From Jackrogersella multiformis (Eukaryota; Ascomycota; Sordariomycetes; Xylariales; Hypoxylaceae), in assembly GCA_902806575.1 (NCBI GenBank), contig CADCXD010000002.1, positions 868,001 to 932,000 on the forward strand: a stretch of 64,000 nucleotides of DNA, in the 5' to 3' direction. Position 1 is the first letter of the stretch, and each line of letters starts with the position of its first letter. Both the position numbers and the translations under genes were made by a program. Shown here in pieces: positions 44,625-55,139 of this stretch. The notes under the pieces are model-generated. The model did no database searches and was not told the DNA's origin. It worked only from the letters and a program-made list of their open reading frames with translations.

Positions 44625-45873
44625 ATGACAGACTGGAAAGGCATGGTCAAGCGTAGCTGGCACCCCGAGAAAGATGGGCCAAGCCTCAAGGATCAAGCGG
44701 TAAAAGCACATTGTTTATCTAATTGAATACCATCTCGACACGTACTAATAAGATAATCAGAAAGGCCTTATCGGACGAGTAGACAAGTCATTTTCTAATA
44801 CTCCCAGTGACAATGTGCGTGACGGTGGGCGTGAAGGTGAGCGCACTGCCGCTCCCCTATCCACGCTACGTGATCCGTCGTCCTTTGGTCCTCCCCCGAA
44901 GCGAATCGGATCCGGGACTCGGAGTCCAGCGTCGGCCACGCAGCAGTACCAGCCACCAGCCGAACAGACATACGGCGTCCAGCAACAGCACCAGGACCAG
45001 CACCAGATAGAAGAGCACACAGCGGAATCGAGGCCTTATAGAGTCGACACCACGGGATTATCAACATCACATCTCCCTCCGCCACCCGGACGAAGAGACA
45101 GCCCAGAAAGACGAGACCAGCCCCCGCCTCCGTATTCGTTAACGAAACCAACTGGTCCGCCCTCGTTACCTCCTCGACTCCCACCGCGGAGCGGAAATGC
45201 ATCTCCGGCCCAGGCACAAAGCCCGGTGTCGACTGGCGGTAGTCAACGTAGTAAACTGTCAACCTACTTGAACCAAGGGGCCATCGACCGACTTGGAGCA
45301 GCAGGCATTTCGGTGCCAGGACTAGGAATTGGGGGAAAGGCTCCGCCGCCGCCGCCTCCCGCCCGCTCGTCCGTAAATTCCTCGGTCGCCGGTTCGTTAC
45401 CGACAAAATCATCCAGCGGGCGGCTCAGCGAGCTGCAGGGCCGCTTCTCCCGCATCGGCGGCACCTCTTCTCAGCAGGAACCGGTCGCTGCATCGAAGCA
45501 GGGCACGACGTGGGCAGAGAAGCAGGCAGCGCTAAAGACGGCAGCGAATTTCAAGAAAGACCCCTCGTCTGTGTCGTTAGCGGACGCAAAAGCCACCGCC
45601 GGGACGGCTCATAACTTCCAGCAGAGACACGGGGCCCAAGTCGCGGCGGGGATGAAGATGGCAGATAAGCTAGGTCAACGATTCAGTGGCATGGTGAACA
45701 ATAAACAAGAAGGGCAAGGAACATCAGCATCACCAATGAGCCAAATTTCAGGAATTATAGGGAAGAAGAAGCCCGCCCCTCCGCCGCCGACGAAGAAACC
45801 TCAGTTATTCAGAGCAAGCAACGAAGGGGTTGGCCCGCCTCCTGTACCGACGGCTACGAAACCGAAACAATAG
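44625..45873 (+). CDS. Proline-rich protein with polyproline SH3-ligand motifs, function unknown
   Basis: Two exons were read, 44625-44699 and 44761-45873, giving 395 aa. The N-terminus has a short conserved-looking block, MTDWKGMVKRSWHPEKDG, and the splice join continues as DQA-KGLIGRVDKSF. Most of the rest is disordered and rich in Pro, Ser and Gln. Polyproline stretches (HLPPPPGRR, KAPPPPPPARS, KKPAPPPPTKKP) look like ligands for SH3 or EVH1 domains. A better-ordered segment reads AADKLGQRF-like near residues 315-330 and WAEKQAALKTAANF near 270. It resembles fungal actin-patch/Aim3-type proline-rich proteins in style, but I do not recognise the family with certainty. It is divergent from MIS12. 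Confidence 0.7.
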
Positions 45874-46195
45874 GGGTAACTATGCAGACAGAGAGCCTGT
45901 TTTATATTGGGAAGATGTGCATCTTTTATAGCGCTTGGAGTACGAGAGGATGAAATCGTTATTTAATCACATATCGAGGTAATGGGAGCTTTGCAGATAT
46001 TCGCAATAGATTGGCATTTTCTCCGGAAACTAGGCTTCGGTTGCGCAATGCGACGGGTAGCATTCGTTAAACGACGAATCTACGTAAACCTGATATCCGC
46101 GTTTTATAAACAGAAAAAAAAGATGCGTCAAGTCGTTTGGTGTGATTCGCGTATGGCATTCATTATCAGGTTCTCCTGCCTTAATCCCCAGGCTT
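45874..46195. other. Convergent spacer between proline-rich protein and TCTP
   Basis: This 322-nt spacer between two 3' ends has nothing recognisable in it. Confidence 0.5.
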
Positions 46196-47007
46196 TTAGA
46201 CCTTCATCTCCTCTAGACCGTGCTTCCAGATGGTAATAAATGGCGTGACACCATCCTCGCGGTAATTAAGGAGCACGACCCTAATTTACGCATCAGTACA
46301 AAGTTCGTTCGCTCATAAAAAGAAATATCGAAGGCGTATAACATGGAAAGAACTCACATTCCGTCAACATCCATGCTCTCGCCAGTGTAGAACTCGTAGT
46401 CCTTGAAGGATCCGATAATCTTCTTCGCGAAAGCCTGAGCCTTGGTCTGGAAATCCTTGACTTCTGCGTCGGAAGAACCGTTGTCCTTGAGGTGCTTTGC
46501 AAGCTTCTTCATGTAACCTATACGCGATGTTTAGCCCACATCATCCCTCCCCTTTCTTAGGCCTCGGTGAGGGAAAGGTCATCTTACCCTTGAGATATGA
46601 CAAGTACGAGGCCTTGTCGAAGCTAGTAGGTTGTAGACGGAAGGAGTGGATGATGTTGTTGACCTTCTGGGCAGAGTCGTCGAGATCGTCGCCACCCTCC
46701 TCGGCAGAGGCGTTGGCACCAGTGTCTGCATAGTTAGGTCAGCATTCAGGTTTCTCCTAGGTAATTTCGTATAGCTCAAAGGCTCGAAGAGCACAAACGT
46801 ACCAACGGTGACTGCACCGATTTCAATCATAGCGCAGTCGGCTTCATAGGCGATACCATCAACCTCCTTCAGCTTGTACGAGTCGGACATGAGCTCGTCC
46901 TTCCCCTCAGTAAGAGCATCCTACACAAGAGGGAAGTTTGTTAGTACATATTCACAGAGTCCGTTCTCGTGATTCATTAGCGAATAACATACTCTGAAGA
47001 TAATCAT
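46196..47007 (-). CDS. TMA19: Translationally controlled tumour protein homologue (TCTP/Tma19)
   Basis: This small conserved protein associates with ribosomes and the cytoskeleton. Five exons were read on the minus strand: 47007-46993, 46920-46803, 46725-46588, 46517-46358 and 46280-46196. They give 171 aa, the family length. Exon 1 encodes only five residues (MIIFR); the join gives MIIF-RDALTEGKDELMSDSYKL. Further landmarks are DCAMIEIGAVTVDTGANASAEEG, LQPTSFDKASYLSYLKGYMKKL and the C-terminus VVLLNYREDGVTPFITIWKHG. All four introns have GT..AG ends and keep frame. It is divergent from SUR2. Confidence 0.95.
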
Positions 47008-48276
47008 TTTGGCGGTGATTGGCGGTTAAGACAGAGAGTTCTGAAGAGTGATGAACAAGGAGAAGGAGATATGGTTGTTGGTTGACGAAGTATTGAAGAT
47101 AGAAATTTGTCAAGTATAGAAAAAAAGGAAGATGGCTTTTGCGACGGATAATGAGGGGCAGATTTTCCACTGGCGGAGACCCTCGAAATTTTGGCTTTTT
47201 GGGCATGGAAAGTGGGAGTTAGAATGGAGGGGCGGACCGCGCTAACCTTAGTTTGGTGCCTCGATTAGATCTAGAATTTTTGCTCCGTAATTCTTCCCTA
47301 CTACCAGGTAGGTATGTGTACATGTATTGGATCGACACGGTACGAAGAAACATCTGTACCTCGATATTACCTAGTACGTTTATTATTGCATACAATTTGT
47401 GAGTCGCTGTCACATTTGCAATCTCTCAGGGTTATTCAACTATCGAATTCTAGATGACAAATACCTAGGTAGCTTAACAGCTTAATAATTACCTTTCATG
47501 CATGCTCGTCAATATCGGATTTCCGGTCATACATATGTACCTAAGTACCTAGATATATTTAATGCAATAAATCAATAAGATTTGCCACCGATATCTGGCA
47601 TGCAGAAATGTGCATGAGTGTTTAAGCTTACCTAGGTACCTAGGTAGGTATCTAGGTAGGCATTTAAAGTACATATATGTTTGGGAGCTTACCTAGGTAC
47701 CTACATGTAGGTAAACTTTACCTACACTAGTGAACGCAAATTCTTATAATGATGCCACTCTCTTAAGTTCTGGTTACGATTACTAAGTAACATACCTCAA
47801 TTAAGACGACCGACAAGTGCGAGATGACCGAAGCTGCGAAGTACATCCGAATAAACAGGTGATCTCGGACATTGGCGGATGGCAGGCAGCCGAGATTGAT
47901 AAAATTGATAAAAAGGGGGTCCCATTTAAATCCACTGACAATGATATGATGACGAACCATTGAAGGACCCAGTTAAGGATCCAATTAAAGACCCAGTTTC
48001 AATACCCAATTGGCATTTGCGCCTCGAACGCGCCAAAACTTTATCCTGCCTTAAGACTTTCATAACTCAATTCCCTACAACCACCTCGAGCTCGAGAGCT
48101 TATCTAACAACTTACACTCCTTTACTTCATTATCACGATCCTTTTTTTCTCCCTCCCCACCACATCTCCTCACTCTGTACTCTGTACAACCTTATCTTTT
48201 ATAAACCTTTAAACCTCTTTTCTAAATTGGCCTGTGTACACCAATTGCAATCCTTCCCGCACCTGGAAACCCCGTC
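47008..48276. promoter_or_regulatory. Divergent promoter region, TCTP / SUR2
   Basis: This 1,269-bp spacer contains no gene. Its middle (47460-47715) holds the densest TACCTAGGTA cluster in the window, with a 17-bp direct repeat at 47625-47641 and 47686-47702. The last 330 nt before SUR2 are ATG-free and pyrimidine-rich. Confidence 0.6.
47625..47715. repeat. Dense TACCTAGGTA cluster with 17-bp direct repeat
   Basis: AGCTTACCTAGGTACCT is present exactly at 47625-47641 and 47686-47702. Between and beside the copies lie further GGTAGGTA/CTAGGTAGG words and the inverted pair CCTACATGTAGG at 47701-47712. It sits between the divergent TCTP and SUR2 genes. Confidence 0.85.
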
Positions 48277-49442
48277 ATGGATTACAATATGACGTCCTCC
48301 ACGGACCTTCCGCCGCTTCCGGCGTACAATGTTGTCGTCGCGCCAGATTTGCTCTCATGGTTTCCCGACTTCTACCTATCTATCCTCGCGCCTACGCTCG
48401 CGTACTGGGTAATATCAATATTCTTCCACATCATCGACGTCTACGACTTCTTCCCGCAATACCGCCTACATACTCCCGCCGAGATCAGCCAGCGCAACAA
48501 AGTCACGCGATATGAGGTCCTTCGCGATGTCATTTTCCAACAGATCATCCAAGGTGTCATGTCCTCCATCCTGGGCATGACCGATCCACCGCAGTATACC
48601 GGCATGGAAGAGTACGATGTTGCCGTCTGGGCCACCAGAGTTCGTGTGGCGCAGAGGGCTCTTCCTACCTTGCTCAATGTACTCGGGATCAACGCCGCCA
48701 CCGTGTCTAAGAACATGGCCGTCTCGCATCCGCTTCTAGCTGGCGTCCTCGCTGGCGGACACTATCCTTTCCTCACCACCGAACTCGCCGGATCAGACGG
48801 AATTCCAGTACCAGCTTTTGCCACTTGGGAGCTCCAGGTTGCCAAAGTTATCTACTACGCTATGATCCCAGCCGCCCAATTTGTCATTGCCGTCACCGCT
48901 CTTGACACTTGGCAATACTTCCTCCACCGCCTAATGCACCAGAATAAGTGGCTCTATAGTTCGTGTTCCTGCCCCCTTTTTTCGTCGTAGTAGACAATAA
49001 TGGCTAACAATAGTCTTCAGCCACGTTCCATTCGAGGCATCACCGACTTTATGTCCCATACGCGTATGGAGCCCTGTATAACCATCCGTTCGAGGGTTTC
49101 CTTCTCGACACGGCCGGTGCTGGTCTAGCGTACAAGCTCTCGGTTTTGACCCCTAGGCAAGGAATGCTGTTCTTCGTCATGTCTTCGATCAAGACAGTCG
49201 ACGACCACTGCGGATATGCCTTGCCGTGGGATCCTCTCCAGCACATCACCTCGAACAATGCAGCTTATCATGATATCCATCACCAGAGCTGGGGTATCAA
49301 GACCAATTTCTCCCAACCATTCTTCACCTTTTGGGATAAGCTGTTGGGGACCATGTGGCACGGTGATACTACGCTGAAGTATGCACGAACGAAGGCCAAG
49401 GCACAGGAGTCCTTAGAAGCGGAGACCAAGAAAGCTCAATAA
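48277..49442 (+). CDS. SUR2: Sphinganine C4-hydroxylase (fatty acid hydroxylase superfamily)
   Basis: This ER membrane di-iron enzyme hydroxylates dihydrosphingosine to phytosphingosine. Two exons were read, 48277-48958 and 49021-49442, giving 367 aa. Hydrophobic segments occur near residues 28-50, 165-180 and 190-215. The three histidine boxes are HRLMH near 217, HSRHH near 231 (just after the splice join NKWLYTTFHSRHH) and HDIHH near 310. The string IKTVDDHCGYALPWDPLQH is typical of Sur2. A second in-frame ATG (48289, MTSS) could be the true start. It is divergent from TCTP. Confidence 0.92.
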
Positions 49443-50392
49443 CTCGTCACGCATTCGCACTGATTTAGTGCACACATTCGCTGTATTATCCTAGGGACAT
49501 TCGTTATTTTCATTTTCAAAGGCGCGACGGGGTATTTTGGATTGAACTCGGCCGATGCGACATGAGATCCGCACACTAGGGGCGCATGGGACGGGCGTTT
49601 CTTTGAGTCTACCACCATGACTCGACGGGGGGGGGGGGTTGAGGTTTGAGGGCTGCTTTTTTCTTCATGCCTCATGCCTTGTAAGACATTCTGGTTTTTA
49701 CGTGTTTGAATGTGGAACCAGGTTCTTCGCATTGCTCGACATGATTGATGTAGTAGACGAAGAGCCGATGCAAGGGGTGCAGAGAAAGGCTATTGGCGTT
49801 GGTGCTTGGATGACAGGAAAATACGGTTGCATGGCATTTGACCCCTACAGTTGTCATTGCCATAGCTCCTCGTAATTAATCATAATATCACGCAACCCCC
49901 TTTACTTCTAACTCAGATCTTATAGTTTATTTTGGAATATATAAGTGAGAATTTTAAATTCCTGTCTACAAGACGGATTTGTCGAGAGGCCCACTCGGTT
50001 ACTTACAACTAATAGCATGGATCATGATTATATTTGAAGCATACTCATAACGATAAAATGGAAGTTGGATATTTATACCATATATAGGTTAACACAGGTG
50101 ACCATTAGGAACCATTAACAACATACATATTCATACTACATGCGTTTTTCAATCGTTAACTTAAACCCTTTCCAAATATAACATCAACCCCCTTACTTCG
50201 TAGGATGACCCTTTAGTTGAATCATGGAGCGCTTATCTGCATATAACTCGACGTCTCCACACATAAAACGGCATAGAGCTGGGATAAACGAGTCGCCAAC
50301 ACTGCTCTAACTCATCCTCTCATATTATTTTTATTATTTTTTTCAATCTCTTGATAATCGGTGTATATACAATTTAGCTATTTAATCTCGCA
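49443..50392. other. Spacer between SUR2 and the small membrane-protein gene
   Basis: No gene is visible. A run of 12 G lies at 49627-49638, in the probable SUR2 3' untranslated region. The segment 49900-50390 is AT-rich and would hold the promoter of the next gene. Confidence 0.5.
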
Positions 50393-51179
50393 ATGGCGAA
50401 AAGCTGTCTCTCCGCAATCCCGCTCACGGTCTTCGGCATCGTCGAGCCCGCTCTTCTGTGCGTACGCGGGCTTCTTCTATACCCCGGCTATCCGCTCGCC
50501 TATATACCTACTCTTATACATAATATATGTGAACATACGAAATACATAGAACTAATTCTCGTTTGCACCTAGCGTATGGGCCTACATAGTAGCGCTCCGC
50601 GACCCGGCGGCCTTCTTCGCGGCCCAGGCGCCCCCGTTCGCGCCGTCGGGCCAGCCGGTCCCGGCGCCGGGCGCGGTGCTGGTGCTCCAGCTCGCCAACG
50701 TGTACCTGCTCCTGGCGGCCGTGGCCGTGGTCTGCAGCTGGACGCCCCACGCCGCCGTCGCGCGCAGGTACCTCGTCGCCGTCGCGCTCGCCGACTACGG
50801 CCACATCTGGGCCTGCTACCGGGGCCTGGGGCCGGACGTGTTCTGGGACGTGCGGCAGTGGAATGATAGTACGTCGCGCTCGGGTTTCTTATTGTTATTG
50901 TTATCGTTATTCTTTCCCCTTATGAGTCCGCCTCGGGAGTCGGGGGTGGCGCTCGAGGGGCCGGATGGTTGAAACCCCCTACTACCTACCTGCGATCCCT
51001 GGGCAGAGAAACACTTACTGACGAGAGCGGCTGCAGTGATCTGGGGCGGCGTCGCCGTTAGCGCGGGCCTGAACGTGGTCCGCTGGCTCACGGTGCTCGG
51101 CGCGTTCGGCGCGCTGCGGGATCCGCGGGGGCCGGCGGAGCCGAAGAGGGGCACGGGCGGGAGGAGGAAGAAGGCGTGA
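50393..51179 (+). CDS. Small multi-pass membrane protein, DUF7704-like
   Basis: Three exons were read: 50393-50457, 50573-50868 and 51037-51179, giving 167 aa. Hydrophobic segments are visible around residues 8-30 (IPLTVFGIVEPALLVWAYIV), 58-80 (VLVLQLANVYLLLAAVAVV), 88-105 and 128-145 (VAVSAGLNVVRWLTVLGAF). The C-terminus is basic (PKRGTGGRRKKA). The layout of about four membrane helices with an early EP motif resembles the fungal DUF7704 family, whose function is not known. Exons 2 and 3 are very GC-rich. Family assignment is from memory of the pattern. Confidence 0.65.
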
Positions 51180-52975
51180 TGTGGGCTACAGGGAGATGGG
51201 ACGTGATAGGGTGAGTGAGTTGCATGTTTTCTTGGGGTTGGCTGTGTGTCAGTCGAGAGTCGGGATGTTACGTGTTGGTGGTGTTGTGTCGAGTCTCCCC
51301 ATATTAGCCAGATCTCGGTTATCTACACTATGTAGGTGCTCCTTGTCTATGTAGGTATGTATTCGTGCCATACTTACCTGGGTAGGTATCGATGTTTACA
51401 TGTATTCGTATTCATGATAATAAAGGGTGGAATCAACCAAGAATGATAACTCAGCTTGTTGTCGGGTATTATGTTACTATAAGATTTATGACCCATTGCG
51501 TAGTTCTATATGCGGTACATGTCATTAATAGCTTCCGTGAGTTTTCTTGAATTAGGAGTATTGTTTCTTTGTAATATTGAGATATATTGAGCATTTTAAC
51601 ACTGGCAATGTATGTTATGAAGATATGGTAACTCAGCAGCTCGAAAGGCAGTGCTTTATAATCGACCTTAAGTTTTGGACCGGCTATTATAACCAGCTAA
51701 CCAAGGCCAAGGGTATGCTTTTTTAGAAGTCCCATTTGATAGTTCATAGTGCTATATTGTAATGATTCGATATTTCAACTATGTGGTCTCAGCTTAGATC
51801 TCCAGGTAGATTGGGAATTGAGGTCCTTGAGGTATATTTGCGACGTACATGGTGAAACTTACGTCTATTATGTACGTAGAGTGCCTCTTAACTAAGTCAT
51901 CACGGATGTTGATATTAAAAAATAGTAAACAATGTTTCTATGTCTCTGGGTGCAGAAAGCTAGCAGGATAGAATGATTATATCTTATATCTATTAATAGT
52001 ATATATATATATATTAGAATACTTAGGAAATTAGAAAGTCACAGCTACATCTACTCCTAAACACCAATTCTCCCTATAAGTTGAAATCAAACTTGAAGGT
52101 ATCCATTTCGGTATTTAACATAGCGTTGAGGTCGTTGGATATGTGTGTCGTGGGCGGCGAGCAGGCCGAGACGTATATCAGGAGATAACTGGTTCTTATA
52201 ATAGGGAATATGAATAACCGGTAATAACAATGGTTCCATTTGCTAGGCAAGTCAGTTAACCTGCTTAACCTAAGTAGTTTTCGAGTGCTGTTATATGTTG
52301 TATGTACGGATGACATTCATTGAGATAATATTACCCCTTTCAAGAGCTAATATAAAATACAATAGTTATCAAATGATTCAGCACTCCTCAATTAATCAGA
52401 TCATACAACTAGATATGCGTCTTCTAAACAAGCCTTGTATAAAATCATCGTATTATGGGCATGGCAATGGTATAATTTCATGGCGATGTCAATATAGTAA
52501 ACTTAGGTTAAGAATTATTCCTCTGGACATTATTTATTTACATATTATCGAGCAGGCCACACTTCATATATTTATTATGAACTCCAAGCTAGTCGATCTC
52601 ATAGAGTATGACTTATAATATCTTTTTGATTCTGCCTCAATCTCTAACTAATGCGGTGGCTCTTGCTAGAAACCGTCAATGGCAAAGCATTGTTAGACTA
52701 GTATTTCTGTATTAGAGTAGGACATGTTCTCTCATACAAATTATTTTTAGCTATTTAACCTTAGGCTTTAGGTTAGTCCTTAGATGACGACTTTTGCAAG
52801 ATATAAGAATTTCTCGATTCTGATCACGAATAGGTCAAGTCGCATACTCGGAGGTTATATTGCTATAAAAAGGGTAGTTAACCTCCGAATGTATGCCCTG
52901 ATAATATCGAAACCTCAATGTAGGTTACACGCCTACACCTACGTCCTTATGATAAGTGTACTATCTGTCAGGAGC

Positions 52976-52998
52976 CTGGTCTATCGATGATAGACCAG
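52976..52998. repeat. Perfect inverted repeat, 10-bp arms, 3-nt centre
   Basis: CTGGTCTATC at 52976-52985 is followed by GAT and then by its exact reverse complement GATAGACCAG at 52989-52998. It stands alone in the decayed stretch. Confidence 0.85.
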
Positions 52999-54649
52999 AC
53001 GGAGGGTTCGGCCTGTTAAAGGCATACTCCGCGGAGAGGGATATACCCGAGACATCGTAGACAAATGTCCCTATATGTATATCACGATCCGTAGAGATAG
53101 GTTTGTAGCCCCTCGTGCAACAACATCGCTATTACCAGTACTACAAGGTCTGCCTTATGACACTATGTTACAGCCGCATGTTTTATATATGAGTAGTAGT
53201 TTCATTGCTCCGGTAGGACCTCAAACACTGCCCTGTGAATCGTTTAGTATCACAAAATAATTACATGCCATTGATACCGTTTGGTAGCACCTCGGAAGCA
53301 ACGATGAAAGCAGAGCCTCAATACCGATGGTCTTAATACTTCTCACAGCGATAGATACTTTGTTAGCAAAGCACTTAGTTACATTAAGGGGTAATCACAC
53401 ATCGAACTAGATTCGGAAATTCTAAAGCTGAGATACATTCAGAAGACCAGACTGTCATGTGCTCTAATAGTACAACGTCGGACGTTTATGTTCGTGTCCT
53501 GTAGGCACGCCATCGGTGCTACAAAGTCCTTATGGCCACATTAGCGGAGACTGTTAACATTCCAAACAGGTTAAAACAAGGGGTTCTGGACAGGTTTCGA
53601 AGGAATCTATTACTCTGCTTTGATTATGGACACACCTGTCTACTGAAGGATGCACTAGAATTCTAGACGCCTTCAATGCCCTCGGAACTGAGGCTGCGTA
53701 AGATCGGGGGAATGGAGACAATCCTCTGTAGGACGTAGCAGACGAGGTATTATTAGCAATCTCAGCCGTACAACGTATCAAGTGCGAGATTATCGTCTAC
53801 AATACCATATGCGCAGGGCACCCGCAGGCGCGAGATAAAGCATCGGAAGTTAAGATGCAGATAAGCGTCACTGCAGATGTGTGTCTTCGTAAAAGCATGA
53901 ATGCCGAGATACACTGAAGCAGTGTCCGTCCCTGATAGCGGGATTATCAGTCTGCCCGGCTACCGTGACAGGGCAAAAAATCCTCCGTAGAGCTGGGGAA
54001 ATATAGACTATTACTCCAGCTAGGACGAGTTCTACTTAGTGCTTATACTTATTTCGTTGGCTACATACGACGACGGGGTAATTTGATTAATGATGCTCCA
54101 ATATGAATATTGGCACGAGAAGGCAAAGTCCTTGATTCATCAGCAATATGTAATGAGTCTTTTCCTACGGTTCCAGCGCAGAACGTGGGCTGAAGACAGG
54201 GCTGCTTTTCAGTTAGATGGATTTATGTCAGAATGTATGTTATGATCGATGCTGACCACGATAGGGACGACGGATGGAGCTTGCATGATGCCAGCAAAGG
54301 TGCACCTTATCCCAATTCAAGATGCCGAGCCGAGTCCGCACTGCTGATAGGACGCCCGATGTATGTAGAAGAAGCAATGTTGGTGACCACGTCAGCGTCT
54401 GGCGCCAGGTGGCCAGACTCGTAAAGATGCGGCCAAGAGGACTTGGTGAATGGTGAACCTTGGTGTGTGCTCTTCGGGAATAGAAAGGCGAAATTAAGCT
54501 TGAAGGCCTCATAGGTTGATGATGAATCATGACAGAATTGTTAATTGCTTTTCACAACTACACTAGATACACTGCCCTGTAGACAACAAGCCTCCCCCGG
54601 CGCCAAGTAGGGACCGTTGCTGATCGCACTCGTAGCTCCAGAAGGTTAA

Positions 54650-55006
54650 AGAAACAATGTAGTCACTACACTAGTAAAGCTGCGACATCCTTCGGTAAAT
54701 AGCATCGTCTTAGGATCAAATGACCACAAAATAATAAGTAATCGCCGAAGAAAGTACCCGGGAACCATCCAGCCATCATTTTACTGGTGGCCTAGCAGGC
54801 CCGACAGCCCGGTAACCTGGGCACTAAAGTTATTAGTAGGCTTCCAGAAGCGGCGCCTCGTCAAGGGTTACACACAAGCTGAAATTCGACTCTATATTGT
54901 AGATCGTGATGTTTCACTAGGTAATGATGATGACGATGTCAAAAGGACTACCTACTCAGGCACTGTACCGACAGAACTAGTAGCTGGTGGCGGTCCAAAA
55001 CTTTAA
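54650..55006 (+). other. Start-less open stretch of 118 codons
   Basis: The frame is open from 54650 to the stop at 55004-55006, with no ATG to start it. Its middle reads FYWWPSRPDSPVTWAL and FQKRRLVKGYTQAEIRLY. I recognise no domain. It could be chance, part of an unrecognised spliced gene, or a remnant of an element. Confidence 0.25.
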
Positions 55007-55029
55007 AGAACAGACAAATAAACAAAATT

Positions 55030-55139
55030 CATTATGGTTTCAGCTCTATGGCTTTGTTTTTGGTGCGTTTACTACTAGGTTTACTAGGTATTCCATTGTT
55101 AGGCATTTCCGCAGTTAGCTGTTGGCTGAAGCCATAATG
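55030..55139. repeat. Imperfect inverted repeat, possible small non-autonomous element
   Basis: CATTATGGTTTCAGCT at 55030-55045 matches the reverse complement of 55124-55139 (CATTATGGCTTCAGCC) at 14 of 16 positions. The pair encloses about 78 bp. The arms lack an obvious flanking target-site duplication, so a MITE-like origin is only a guess. Confidence 0.4.
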
